A DNA stretch of 64,000 nucleotides from Typha latifolia (Eukaryota; Streptophyta; Magnoliopsida; Poales; Typhaceae), in contig CM034102.1 in the NCBI GenBank assembly GCA_019914945.1, forward strand, positions 3,833,501 through 3,897,500, in the 5' to 3' direction. Within the stretch, counting starts at the first letter, position 1, and every line of letters starts with the position of its first letter. Of the stretch, positions 25,057 to 37,881 are shown in pieces. The notes beneath the pieces were generated by a model. The model was not told the DNA's origin. It did not search any database and worked only from the letters and a program-made list of their open reading frames with translations. Made by a program: the position numbers and the translations under genes.

Positions 25057-26318
25057 CTTTAGCGCTTCACCTTCGCTCCCTCTGATTTTTTCTTCTTCTT
25101 TTTTTGTGTTCTTTTTCTTTTTGTTCTTCCCTACTCCCTAGTTTTATTTTGGATTTCGTGGGGATGGGAATAAGGGAAATTATTTGTCTATTATCGGTGG
25201 ATATATCATCTTATTTTTCTTATTTTCGAACGTGGCAGAGTTATGTCCTCGTTTTGGGATGTCGTGGGCCCCTGTGTCTATCCTCCACTTTAGTGGGCTC
25301 CGGCCTAAGATGGAAAAGGGGGTTTCTATATAATTTAGGTTGTATCAAAGTATAATTACATTTATATATGGTGCTTAAGTTGAAAATCATATCTAAATAA
25401 AATGTTACCATTGAGATTCATGTGGTAAATTGGTTGATCTCTATACCTTTAATTACTGTTGTTCACTTGCTTTGTCTTTGCTTTTATTCTTTAATTATGG
25501 ATTTTAGGATGCTTCTACATAATGTTGGGGACATCGGACCCTTTTGCATATGTATATCTATCGGGGGCTGAATGTTTTGTTAATCATTTGTGTCCATTAA
25601 ACTTAATGTCAAATTTTATTTAATGTGGTATATTTTTATTTTACCTAAATTGAAGTGGCTTATTCAAAAGTTCGTTGCCCAACCTCTCATCCATTATTGG
25701 GTATTATACTTGTATTTTTTATTTTTTAGTTGAAAGTTCTTTGCCCAACCTCTCATCCATTATTGGGTATTATACTTGTATTTTTTATTTTTTAGTTGTT
25801 AGGATTTGATAACTCTTGTTTAAATAAATTCATGGCTTCTCTTAATATTTCTTAAATATTAGGGTATATAATAACTCTTTGATGTTATGAATGAAATATT
25901 GCCTATAGGCTCTTCCTTTAATAAAAAAAAAATGTACGTGCATACAACTTTATAAATTGCTTCCTCTTAGATTCCTATTGCAAAAATACATAAACATGCC
26001 ATTTGTATGCATCAAGTAATATAATTGCTATATATTTCAATAGCGACACCTACAACTCACACTTGAGAACTCAATTATTAAGTTGACCAAGCCTCTCTCC
26101 TTGGAAGAAAATGACGAACCTCTCTTGGCAACTTTACTCTCAGTATTTCATGTGTTCCTTTACAAATGCAAAGAAGTAGAGGGAGAGCCCATAGCTCATC
26201 GCTACGAGGATTGCCATTCCTGCCATGAGGCTTCTCAAATTTCATTACAAAACTCTAGCAAACTAATAACAATATCATTTGCCAAGTGTTTAATAACATT
26301 ATATATATATTAATGTCC
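25057..26318. other. TIC62 promoter and intergenic DNA
   Basis: The first few hundred bases are T-rich and should hold the TIC62 promoter. The remainder is AT-rich with a 66-bp tandem duplication (listed separately). No gene is recognised; the ORF at 26083-26313 has no domain. Confidence 0.55.
25667..25798. repeat. 66-bp tandem duplication
   Basis: Two adjacent copies, 25667-25732 and 25733-25798, each starting AAAGTTC(G/T)TTGCCC and ending in a T-rich stretch with TTTTTTAGTTG. They differ at essentially one base, so the duplication is recent. Confidence 0.9.
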
Positions 26319-26835
26319 TTAGTCAATAGCTTTACCGGTTAGAGCAAATCTTGAATCATGTTGTCTCTTTCTCTTGGGCTCTGTTGAAACTTGAGAAGAC
26401 TTGAGATGGAGAATCATGGAGATCACCACCAACCCACTTCCAATCTTCTCTCTCACAACCCTTTCCTCCATGTCCAATGACCAAAATCCAGCTAATCCAT
26501 AGGTAGAATCTTCAACTATGACCTTGAGAAGCAATAGGATTCCACCCCAGAGAGCCAGCAGAGCTACTTGACCGAGGAACTTTGATGTGAAGCTCACTTG
26601 GAAGAGATTGACAACAAAAGCAATAGCATAGAGTGGGAACCAGAAGTACCAATCTGAGGAGGAAAAAGGAAGGCATGATAGATAATAGAAACAAGTGTAC
26701 AAAATAATGAAGAGAGCCATGATACTAAGTATTACCAGGATCATTTAGCTGAACTGATGCAGAGTAAGCAAAGAGGAAACTCATGAGCACAGAGCATGAG
26801 GAGAAGAGGAGAGATTGATTTGTAGATTCTGCCAT
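26319..26835 (-). CDS. TMEM220-like transmembrane protein
   Basis: Two exons, 26736-26835 and 26319-26653, join within codon GAT (N-D-P-D-W) into 144 aa. The protein matches the TMEM220 family: FAYSASVQLNDPDWYFWFPL, then a hydrophobic span, LALWGGILLLLKVIVED, GLAGFWSLDMEERVVREKIG and SGLVVISMILHL. I count four hydrophobic segments: about residues 9-27, 37-55, 61-80 and 107-124. The tail is short and basic (KRKRQH). The function of the family is unknown. The start Met is the first in a short upstream exon with good hydrophobic content and was chosen because it restores QLNDPDW, the family signature split by the intron. Size fits the family. Confidence 0.88.
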
Positions 26836-28046
26836 GCTCTTCTCTTTTGGGTTCTTCCTTGAGCTTCAGTAGGGTAAGATCTGACGGTCTTGTGAAGGAA
26901 ACAAAGTCAACTTGTTGCACTTAATACTTAAACCTAAAGCGATCCCCAACTTGTGATAGAATACAAATATTTGTATATTAGTAGTTGCAGAAGAAGCTCC
27001 TTTTTTTTTTTTTAATTTTGTCTTCCCACCTAAACCTCTGGGACCACATGGATAGAGTTCTTTGCAAATGGCAATAGGATATCCACCATCCATGCCAAAT
27101 TTTCTTGATGCTGTAGGTGCTTGTCGAGTGCTTCAATAGTGTTTGTTGGGGAATTATGATAAAAGTAGCCTTGGCATACACATTGGAACTCACTAAAATA
27201 TGGAAAGCTTTTCTCATTAGGTTTGAGGCTAATAGTGTCTATTCTTCACCACCATAGAAAACTAGTAATATAGTGTGCTTAAAATTAAAGATGGACTAAA
27301 AGAAGGCCTTCAAAGTCTTTGGGTTTATTAATTCAATGGTTGGGGTTTTAGTTTCAGATCATACTAGCTAGTATGAGTGAGATCAATCCTTCTCTTGAAA
27401 CATATAAAAAATAAATAAAATTGAGGATTAATACAAAATCAATGCAAATGTGTGCTCCGAGGTAGATTAATTAAATTTCATCCCTTATGAAAGTTTTTTG
27501 TGTTTTTGCCACTGATTTATCTCCAGTTGCAAGATGGTCCCTGTGGAGGCACATGCAGACCTATTTGGCAATTATATTAGTTTTCTTCTGGCAATCATAT
27601 CCGTCTGTCGCTTTCCTCTATCAACCAACCACTATTTGTAGCAATAATGACTCAATCATAAACCCAAGTTTCCAGAAGGATTTCTCTATCTATCTCTTTA
27701 TTGCAGCAGTAGGACTCCCAGTAAAATAAACACCAAGTACAAGATAATATTATGGGAGAAGAATTAAACATTATACTGTAAATAACACTTATCCTGAAAT
27801 TTTTCTGTAACCGTTCCCCAATACCAATAGGTATGCATTCTAAAGTTCACAAATTAGAAAAAGGAAGGAGAAAAGAGGGGGAGGGGGGAGAGAGAGAGAG
27901 AGAGAGAAAATTCTGCGAAAATAACCTACATCATACATTTCTATGTTTCTTTGCTATATATTTTGCCCCCAGCCTACAATGGTTATAAAGGAAGATGTTT
28001 ATCTCTGTCATCAGTAGTAGTCTTCTGTTTCCTTTGCCCCCAAACC
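26836..28046. other. Intergenic space between TMEM220-like and BELL genes
   Basis: Promoter of the TMEM220-like gene and 3'UTR of the BELL gene. Contains a poly-T run near 27001 and a short GA run at 27893-27907. The minus-strand ORFs at 26866-27217 lack any domain. Confidence 0.5.
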
Positions 28047-28634
28047 TTAAAACCCGCCAAAATCTCTAACTGAGAACCGGCTACTATCCGGCGCCTTCCC
28101 TCCGGCGTGCCGTAGCCCTAACGTCAGCGACACGTCACCGGTGGCCCCGAGCCTCATCCTCGCGCCCGGCCCAAGAGTCGCGGCGTAGTGGTACATGTCG
28201 TTGCCGGCTCCGATGTGTGCATCGGCTCCTAGGAGCTCCGGGGGGTCGATGCCGATAAGGGCGGCGTCGTCGACCCCGCTGTTCGACTGTTGCGTCGCCG
28301 TCGGCGTGGGGTCAGCTTTGTGTGGTGCAATTGAATCTGATCTTTGGCCTTGTGACTGCTGCTGCTGCTGTTGTTGCTGCTGTTGGGTCGTTGGTGAATG
28401 TGAAGTCTGGCGATTGGCATTGCTGGATTCTGGGTCCTCTGGCTCGTCCTTGGCTTCTTGCTGGTACATTTCCTCTACCATGGGCTTCCATAGCCGGACT
28501 CTTGCATTGATGAACCAATTGGAAACCTGGAATTGATACTAAAAAATTATTACTTGGTACATGATATGGTGCACTATGTGAGCGTGTCAACTGGTAAGAA
28601 AATGCCATGCAAACAAACCATTCAATAATACTGT

Positions 28635-28698
<64 letters not shown>

Positions 28699-30673
28699 AA
28701 TAGAGGTTTGTTAGTTTGTATGGTTCAAATTAAATGCAGTTGTTATGATGTGGAAGTGTACAGAGGGAGGACCGGACTGTTTTGGTGAACAAATTGAAAG
28801 AAAAATACAAAATAAAGGAGGTGAAAATTAAATTTGGGTCATTTGTCCTGTTCATCGTAGCTTATCGTTTTCGTTTTGCTTTGGATTACTGGGTCTTTGG
28901 ACTGGTCCGGAGACAGAATAATATGTTAGCTGATAGAGACGAAGAAACAAGCTGACAAAAACCAGGAAGAATAAAAACACTGTACCTAAGTAGGGTTGGC
29001 CATGAATCATCATTCAATTATTTAATTAATAAGTACTCATAATCGAATTGCCTTTAAAAATATCCACCAACTACATCTACTGTGCTATAGGTGGCCTTTC
29101 ACTGTGTATTATTGAATTCCATGCATGCAGAAGTACGAGCTAGTGGGATGTGGGGGGGGGGGAGGAGAAAATAAAAATAATAAAAGAATTACTGATTACA
29201 TAGCAGTTCAGATTAAAAGAAAGAAAGAAAGAAACAGAAAGGAAGAAAAGTAAGAGAGGTAGCTCTATTATTGGAGAGGAAGAGGACAGACCTGATTCTT
29301 GGATAAACCCGTCTGTCTGGCCAACAAATGCTTATCTGCATCGCTTGGGTACCTGAGAACATGGAAGAGGGAAAAAAGTGGAGAGAAAAGACATCAGACT
29401 TGCCCAGAGATCCACTGCGTCGATCCTATTCATCAGTCCAAGGAGAGCAGATGCAAGCTAGCTAGATCTTTTCTTTTTCTTTTTCAAGGTGGATTTTTTG
29501 AAATGGCAAACAATTAATCAACACGAGCTACATATTAAATACAGACTAGCATCACAAGGTTGTGGTTGTTATGCTGTGGCATTGAGTCCATACAAAAAGA
29601 TGGAACAAAGAGAGAAGCTTTTGCTCAGCTTTTTTGGGTGTAAAGCCAGTGCGCAAGGACAACGGGGGGGGGGGGGGGGCGGTCTGAGTTAATCTTTGGC
29701 CACATTACAAACATAAGTAGTACAAGAGGTTAATCAGAAGTTAGGATCGATATCTAATAACTAGCTACACAGGGGTTTGGAAAGGAAGAATATTACTGCA
29801 TGCATCAGCAGGGCATAGATCTCGAAGAATTATGCTTTACAAAAGCGCGATAATATCGAGAAAAATAAAGCGGTTAATAGTAAGAGCCATAGCTAGCAAA
29901 CTAATATTATTATTGATTATTAAAGAGGGAGAAGGCAAGAACGCATACGGGTGAAGGAAGTGCTCGAAGAGCCAAGCTCTCAAGATGTTGACGGATCGCT
30001 CCGGCAAGCCCCGCTGCGGCCGCCACGCTTCTTGCTCCATCATGCCCATGTGGTGGAACGCTCGCTGCTGCCGCAGGCTCTGGTCGAGCAACCGGAGCCG
30101 CGGCGTCTCCCCCTTGGTCAGCCCGGAGCTCCCCCTCGCGTCCTTCTCTCCCAGGAGCTCGCACGTCTGCTTCAATTGCGCCGCAACGGAGTCCTTCAGG
30201 CACCGGAAGTGCCGGGACATCGCCTTCTGGGCGAGCGCGGTGTACGGCGTCGACGCCCCGTAGCCCATCACCGAGTCGAAGGAGTTCACCACCATCTGCA
30301 TCTGATCGCAGTAGTGGTTGTATCTCCTATCCACCTGTAGATTAATGTAACAAAAAAAAAATATTTATCTCAATGTAGAAGATGATCCATTCTAACTGTT
30401 AGGAAACCGGCCATGTGGGTTGTTATAAGCATGCATGTGGACGCTTGCTCGCTTACTGTAGGGAACCTAAAACGCCTGCGGATTTCCTATGAAGGACGAA
30501 GCCCAACGCGTCCAAATTAGTTACCAGAATAGGTGCTTTTATTTATTTATAAGAACCCTCCCAAGGGATATACGAGGGCAGTAGAAAGAATCTCTTGCTT
30601 CGATATGTTCTTTTTTTTTCCCTTGTGCTCGTGTGAATTGTACACATTAATAGACGCAACAACTCCAAGGAAG

Positions 30674-30709
<36 letters not shown>

Positions 30710-32148
30710 TTATTTTTTTTTTTTTTTCTATAGGTGTTGGTCAACTCAACAAGGAATCGATTTGGTTGTTGTGAGATTGTTAATTGCAATGATACGCAAT
30801 GCAATCTCTTCATGGAGTTAGCAACCGATGTAGGTAAGGGGTAGAGTAAACGTACTAAGACAAAAATAACTTGAGATTAACCCTATCCAACTACCGTTTT
30901 AATTTGTATGGTACCTCGTATATCCTATCTACCGGCCATGTCCTCCTTATTTCCTAGCAGAAGCCGGACAAACTAGCCGGAGTTTTTTGTTGGTTTCCTC
31001 TTGTTATCTTTCTTGATTGTCCTAAAGAGAGAGATTAATCTACGTACCTCGTCAAGCATGGAGATTAATTTTGCCTTCTTCCTTTGGTGCTCAAACCTAT
31101 CGGCAGGAGACAAGAGAGAAGCATCCTTGGAAGAGGACGACGACGCGGCGGCCGAGCTCGAGGCGCCGCCGCCGTCAGCGAGACTTGAATTAGGGTTAGG
31201 TCTCGACGCCCCGCCGTGGCTCCGGCTTACCCGGTTTGCCTTCAATTGCCCCCTCCCGACGCTGCAGAACTCTTCGAGCAGCTCCTGGGCCGCCCTCGCA
31301 TACCGCGAGTTGCGGAGCACGTTCACGACCCCCGCCGCGCCGCCGCCGTAGCCCATGAGCACATGATGACTTTGTTGTAGCTGTGACAAAGGCTGCTGCT
31401 GCTGCTGCTGATTATTGTTGTTATTATTATTATTATTAAAACACAAAACTCCATCTCTCACCCTTAATTCCTCAGCCTTGGCCATCTCAAAGTGTTGTAG
31501 GGATGAGGATAGAGATAGAGACAGCCCTTGACCTTCTCCACCTCCACCACCACCACCAAAGGAAGTAGTAGCGTTTCCAAAGGCTTGGAAAGCTTGGTGG
31601 TGGTGGTGGTGGTGGAGAGCCTGAGGATCGGGTGTTGGAGGAGAAGGAGATCTCATATGCTGCTGCTGATTCTGATTTTGATTCGCTGGGTTCATCAAGA
31701 ACAGCTGCATCGCCGCCGCCGGATCGGCGTTGAGGCTCGACAAGGCCTGTTGCTTCGACGAGCTCTCGGCATACCAATCCCCTGAGAGCCCAGGCATGAG
31801 CGCCGCCGGCGTAGGCCTCCCGACCAGCCGGTACCCCGCCGCCATCTGGCTCGCCATCAGGTCGGTGGCGGTGGGGACCGCGGACGGGAAATTGAACATC
31901 TCCGACAGCATGTTGGTAGGCCCCGCCCCAGTGGCTGCGGCTGCGGCGGTACCGTAGATACCGGTCTCTTCGCCTTCTTCTACGATGGGGACTAGCGGGT
32001 GCCCGGCGGCGTCGAAACCTTGCACCCTCAGCTTCTCCCTCCGACTTTGTTGCGCGACGTGGTGGTGCTGCTCATCGGAGAAGCTAAACACGCCTTGGTG
32101 GAAGCCTTGGGACATAGAGATAGCCTTTGGTGGAGTCGCTATTCCCAT
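28047..32148 (-). CDS. BLH2: BEL1-like homeodomain transcription factor, BLH2/BLH4 (SAWTOOTH) type
   Basis: Four coding exons (31048-32148, 29949-30334, 29292-29352, 28047-28526) join into 675 aa. The MGIATPP start, MLSEMFNFP near residue 80 and AMQLFLMNP near 145 are shared with Arabidopsis BLH2 and BLH4. The SKY domain begins at [11 protein letters not shown] with [20 protein letters not shown]. The BELL domain spans the first intron, with [20 protein letters not shown]. The TALE homeodomain (about residues 473-536) has the three-residue loop PYP and recognition helix [17 protein letters not shown]. The last residues hold the ZIBEL motif VSLTLGLRH and end RDFGGF. BELL proteins pair with KNOX proteins; SAW1/2 shape leaf margins by repressing KNOX genes. 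Runs of His, Asn, Gln and Gly come from trinucleotide repeats. BLH2 versus BLH4 cannot be separated, since monocots need not match one to one. Confidence 0.94.
28636..28694. repeat. (GA)n microsatellite in BELL intron 3
   Basis: About 29 GA units, roughly 110 bp into the intron next to the last BELL exon. Confidence 0.95.
29664..29681. repeat. Poly-G run in BELL intron 2
   Basis: A run of about 15 G; a shorter G run lies at 29152-29162. Both are within BELL introns. Length in an assembly may be unreliable. Confidence 0.8.
30675..30727. repeat. (TA)n followed by poly-T in BELL intron 1
   Basis: About 13 TA units run directly into about 24 nearly uninterrupted T. The Ile-Tyr ORFs here are artefacts of the repeat. 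Confidence 0.9.
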
Positions 32149-32356
32149 GTTGATGATATCTCGACCTTCATCACCATCTTAATACTCCAAACTTTCCTTA
32201 CGACTTCGTGCTGCACAAAGCAAGGATCCATACATGAGAATTCAAACAAACCCATGAAACACAAAATGAAAGGAAAAGAAAAAAATCGAAAGACATATAA
32301 AAGAAAGGATTGCAAAATTATGAAGCGAGTATAAGCTTAAGCTTCTAGTTGTTAAA

Positions 32357-32387
<31 letters not shown>

Positions 32388-32501
32388 TAGCTAGGGTATA
32401 TCTCACCTAGCTAAGAGTATGTGTTGGGTTGAGAGTGCTCTAGACCAAGAAGACATCGCTGTCTTCCTGGAGGTGTGAAAGCCTCTTGAAGACCTTCGCC
32501 A

Positions 32502-32569
<68 letters not shown>

Positions 32570-32720
32570 CTTTAGCTCTCTCTTCTTTCTGTATACTCCC
32601 ACCCTTCTACAATCGCCTTCTGAAAGGGAAGAGAAAGAAAGGAAAGGAAAATAAAAAAAATTTAGAATGGAGGCTCTGATGCCAGACAGGCCCAATAGGA
32701 AGAAAAGGTCGCTGTTGCTC
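32149..32720 (-). promoter_or_regulatory. BELL gene 5'UTR with intron and CT tract
   Basis: On the minus strand a donor (CTAG|GTGAGATA, near 32405) and an acceptor (TTTGTGCAG|CACG, near 32213) bound a likely intron of about 190 bp inside the leader. The first leader exon (about 32406-32720) carries a run of about 30 GA/CT units at 32507-32564. A second, shorter GA run at 32363-32388 is inside the intron. Leader introns and GA-rich leaders are common in homeobox genes of plants. No start codon other than that at 32148 leads into the BELL frame. Confidence 0.6.
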
Positions 32721-32750
32721 CTCTTCCTCTTCTCCTTTGCCCAACCCCAC

Positions 32751-32757
32751 CTTTATA
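32751..32757 (-). promoter_or_regulatory. TATA box of the BELL gene
   Basis: Minus-strand TATAAAG, about 30 bp before the expected transcript start near 32720 and upstream of the CT-rich leader exon. Confidence 0.55.
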
Positions 32758-33007
32758 TTTTATTTTTATTCTTTTACACTTCCCCCCTCTACTCCTCCAA
32801 AAAGTAAATGCTAAATTGACATTCATATGGGGGGGGATTCAGAAATGTCGTCCAGGGGCATTCGAGCCATTTCGCAGGGCAGCTTTTTCTTAAGGTCCAG
32901 CTTAAAAGGGGAGATAAGGTTGCGAGGCCCAAACCACCACCATAATAAAAAGGGTGGGTCTTTGCGATGGGCCTAAAAGATTGATTAATCCTGATCGGCC
33001 TACGGCT

Positions 33008-33032
33008 GCCGTCCGATGGGACATCGGACGGC
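33008..33032. repeat. Perfect GC-rich inverted repeat upstream of the BELL gene
   Basis: GCCGTCCGATG and its exact complement, 11 bp each, flank a 3-base spacer. It lies about 290 bp upstream of the inferred BELL transcript start, in a short GC-rich island. Confidence 0.8.
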
Positions 33033-35975
33033 CGACAGCGACGTGGTCCTGGGCGCGACGGTGGCCGTGTGATGCTCTTGTCGGCTGGTCGTAACGGGCG
33101 ACGGATCTAGCCGCGTCCTGATCAATTATTGAAACCGTTGTGATTTAGACCCGGCACCGACTCGTTCCTAGTCCCATGCCTTGATCATGGTATCTATTTG
33201 TGGTCCCTCGACCCTCGTTGGAAAACTACGAGTCAACTTAGCACTCCTCTCTTTTTGACACAAATCTAATACCACCCTTCTCCGTTATCATTAGCTTAGC
33301 CACTAGCTTAGCTCTGCTGATTAATTTCAACTAACCAACTTGTGATGGCAGTCGACACCTAGGGGAGGTTTAGCTTTTAAGGGGTCTTCGGTGTAACTCT
33401 CTGATTATGTCCGTCTATCTCTACCAATTAATAATATTTTTATCCTCAGTAATTACTCTTTTGGCACTCACACTTCACGAGCTCTTGGGGCTTAGATGTG
33501 GCTGTGTTTTGCCCTATTAAATGCCCTAAAAGTTGGACTGGTGTTGGTGTTTACTATTTACTTTGTGTATGAAAGACCAGTATACCACAAGTGCAAAAAA
33601 GAAAAGGGAGGAGGATACTGGTGCTGGTACATGACTAATGACATCCCAACCCCTCGCTCCTCTCACCTTTTCGAGCTGATGTCACGTGAACCTCAGCCTC
33701 CCTCTCTCTCTCTCTCTCTCTCTCTCGTCACGTGCTAAGCGTGCGTTGCCATGTGACACCATATAGACAGACCCTTACAAGCCCACGTATGCGGTATACT
33801 TTTTTTTAACTATATTAATTTATTATACTACCTATAATCCCCGGAGTTGGACTTTTATCCGTGAATTTGTGTTGCTTTCCAGAAAATAGCAAAAAGAAAT
33901 GTTTAAAAATAAATAAATAGATAAATAATTGGTGTTGCCTTTCTCTACCAAGTCTATTTCTACGACACTGAAGCCATGGCCTTGTCATTTTAGTATCAAC
34001 ATCGATCTGGTACGAGAGAGAGAACCTTAGCTAATATATGGAAGAGCTAGAAGTTGAAAGTCTTTGGTGCGTTGTGCTAGGAAAGTCACTAAGCTTCACT
34101 CGCAAACGGAAAAAATGTGCACCAGAATTTCGACGATTATTCTCAACGTTTTTATCATCCATTTTCCATGGCAGCTAACTAACTCTTTCATGGAAATATA
34201 TATACATAACTGCAGTGAAATAGTTTCATAAAATGGTGGCCGAGTTGCGCTTTTTATTTACGTCCGTAGGCTAACGTGCTTACGATCGCACGAGTTGTTC
34301 GTAGATAGCAACCAGTAACCATACTTTGAAATAAAGTTTTCTTGGTGGCTTAATAATTAGTGCTTACTCTTAGTAGCAAAAAAAGAATCCGATTGGGTAA
34401 CTCGGTCCGGGTTGAATCGGCACCGTAACGCGTGGGGCTGTGGAACAATGAGTTTCCAAATTTGGCCTCGGGTGGTCTGGTCCCACTACTTTGTGCCACG
34501 TTTTCTTCTATCTCATTCTCACCCCCAAAAGTATTTCTTTACTAATAGAGAATTAGAGTACGTTTCTTTCCGGAGGAGGTGACTTTTAGCTAATTAATTA
34601 TATCTCTTGCTCTCTAATTATTATTTTATTTATATTTGAAAAGGAAAAAGGCTAGAATAATCAAAGTATATTAATATTTTTTTTTCTTAAGACAATAAAA
34701 GCAGAAAGGTTGTCAATTATTATTATTATTATTATTATTAAAATCTCTTTTAAGTTGATACTTGATCATCATGCGGGGTGTAATTACTCTGATAAGTTTA
34801 ACGGCTGCCATATATCGATCCCGTGACGAAGGCGTTACGGAGGGTTGAGTTTGATATCTCCACCGGGAAAACGACGGGGTTGGCCGTGGGACCCACGATT
34901 CCCGAGGCGCGATGCTACTTGCCGCCTCCTTACGGGAACCGCGGGTCCCGCTTCGGTCCCATCTCTCCCTGTGCAATTTGCTGCCCCTTCACCTCCTCCG
35001 CCGAGCTGGACCACCTCACCCGTTACCGCTGCTTTCCCTTAATTGCAACGCTACAAGAAACAAATTGGGGCAATTATTTTCATTATTATTGCAGAATAAT
35101 AATAATTATTATAATTACTAGGACTAATTATAAACTATAATCTATTTTAAAAATAATAGATCTTCTTATTTAAGCATCATCCCTGGTTAGTTGTTAAAGA
35201 AGCTACAAGAGAAACGGCGTTGGCGTGGGGTCAGGCCACCACACAACCTGAGCGAGCAACAGGCAACAGTGCGGCAGAGCGACGTGGCACATCCTGGTTA
35301 GCTGGGTTGGAAGCACCCGGAACCAATTATTTGGGGTCACGAGCTGGGGTGAGGACCAGCGGTGCTCGGATAAAAGTTAACGAATTTGTACTCTGTTGGA
35401 GAATTTCTAATGAGTTGGTCTTTTGGACGTGGTGAGATAATTTTGGAGTTTTTTATTATTTTTAATTTTTTTTTACTGATCAAAATGCATCCATATCATT
35501 CGCTCTAAAATTTAATATCAAAAGAAAATATATATTTTTACTAGTTCCAAGTCTTATATCATCAACTCGATAATAAAACGATTAACAACAGTTGTTATGA
35601 TTGTTTGTGAAGAAAATCCTGCCTTTGAATTTGAAAGAAGATAATTTTGTCACAAATAAAATACTTATCATATTAGTGTGTTAATTCAAAGGGCGATAGT
35701 CGTTTTCCACACATAAACTGTTAACAGTATTAGTGCTTTAAGTGATTAAGTAGACACGGGTTTGATCCACCACTAATACTGATAGTAAAAAAGAATTAAT
35801 TAAGTTACATAAATGGTTGCAAATCTAGTATGCATGATATCATACTCAATGATAGGGATGTCAAAATAATTGAGCAGTTTAAGCTCTGCTCAAAATGAAA
35901 TAAGGTAGGCCTAAAAGATAAAGAAGAGATTTGACTTGGGAATTAATTTCGAGCCAACCTTAATCACAAGCTCAA

Positions 35976-36008
<33 letters not shown>

Positions 36009-36764
36009 TAGAGAGAGAGAGAGTATTAATTATATTATTAATAATTTCTTACTATTAGATCAAGACCTAATGTGCATATCCATCTTAACTTACTATAATA
36101 TTAGCTTTAATTTAATTGTTAATCAAGTTTGATCCAACCGACTTGAATAAGGCTTGAGAATTGATCTTGTTTAAGGTTCTAGCTTGAATTAAATCGGAAT
36201 TGAAATAAGCTTGAATTGGGCACATCCGAAGCTCAAGCATAACCGAAACTAAAATTAGGGTCGATTCAAAATAAATTGAGTTCAGCCTGAATTAAAATGT
36301 AGTCTCATAATTAATTCCAAATCGATCCTAAGCCAGCTTGATTACACCTCTTACTCATCAACTGCATTTAAAAAGATTCGACAATGAGTCATAAAATTCT
36401 TGGTTGAGATGCGTTGCCTAACGTCGATGCACATTTATAAAAAAGATCAAAAAAAGAAAGATAAGGGATATAATCAGAATCGTCAAATGCGCGTGATTGA
36501 TGTGTTAGACATGTCTAGATCGACGTCCGCATGGAATCTTGGTCATGCTTTTACAACAAGAGGGACAATTCGGAGGACTTTTTTTTTTTTTGTTGTTGAA
36601 GGGAATCCATAATGAGATGGAAGCGCCATGTCACAATCTAATTGGAGGACCAATGAGTCGTTCTCATTGCAACTGCCTTTTATCCCTTTACAAGACCTTC
36701 CAAGCCCATCTTTGGCACACTTCCAGTGGTCACCTATAAAGTTTTGGATGCCCTCAAAGAGGGC

Positions 36765-36898
36765 CACCCCTTCTTAGGAAAAATTAAAAATGAAAAGAAA
36801 AGAAAAGAAAAAGTTGTCCTTTAATCCTATTCACCCCTTCTTAGGAAAAATTAAAAATGAAAAGAAAAGAAAAGAAAAAGTTGTCCTTTAATCCTATT
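36765..36898. repeat. 67-bp tandem duplication
   Basis: Two adjacent, practically identical copies (36765-36831 and 36832-36898), each beginning CACCCCTTCTTAGG and containing an A/G-rich AAAAGAAAAG core. Very recent by its identity. Confidence 0.92.
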
Positions 36899-37728
36899 GT
36901 TTGAGTTCATGAACAGTCCAATCTTTAGTTCCTTCCTATTAGATTTAGTACCAAGTAAAATTACTAGTGCATATATATACGTAGATCCATCTAATTAATT
37001 AGTTAAATTTTTTAACACAAAAGATATTTAACTAGATAGTTTAGAAGATGTACAGTATCATTAATTGAGGGTAAAATATATATATATATATATATATAAT
37101 AAAATAATCGTAAGAACAGTATAGGGTGACAATTCATGAAAAGTCTTTTAAGTCTAGACTGCGACGTGCCATCCTTCTGACTATTTTGACGTTCATCTCT
37201 TCCAACCCTTTTTTTTTTCTCCTATATTGTTCGAGAGGACATCTCTGTTATACCAAATCCAAACGCTTAGTACCAATTAATGGAGATTATCTACATACAA
37301 CTACCCAACTAAACATAGTTAACGAAGAAATCCATTCCCCACCACATTTTAGGTAGGTTTGGTGGTTTATTGTAATCCCAACAATACTCAATAAATCCAT
37401 AGTGGAAGAATACCAGAATAGCTTTTGGATACTCCTTTCATTTGGTAGGGCGTCAAAATCTTGCAAGTGGATCCTCTAAGCCCTTGCGAAAAAAATAAAA
37501 TAAGATATAATCATATGAAGATTGGACAATATCATGCGAAGTAGTCTGGGCCTTGTCTGGATAAGTTGTCGAGAGAATGAACCAAACCATAGTCCCTAAT
37601 TAATATTAGGGAAAGGAACAACTTCCAACACGAGAGTTGGGAACTGTTTGCCGTACTCCAATTCAAAATTTTGATCAATTGGTGGTGGGGTTATATAACT
37701 ACCTTTGGGTTTATGGTTTATGGTTTAT

Positions 37729-37769
<41 letters not shown>

Positions 37770-37851
37770 TTGGATAGTTATAAAAGATTGAAAGAGGGGA
37801 CAAAAAAGAAAAGAAAAGGAGCCGTACTCCTAAGGAGGAATCCCAATGATA

Positions 37852-37881
37852 GGAGAGGAGAGGAGAGGAGAGGAGAGGAGA
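37852..37881. repeat. (GGAGA)n minisatellite
   Basis: About six pentamer units ending in a G7 run. Confidence 0.9.

Noticed and set aside
34713..35121. GC-rich patch with several overlapping ORFs
   Set aside because: Frames are short, Pro/Arg/Ser-biased from composition, and none shows a domain on either strand.
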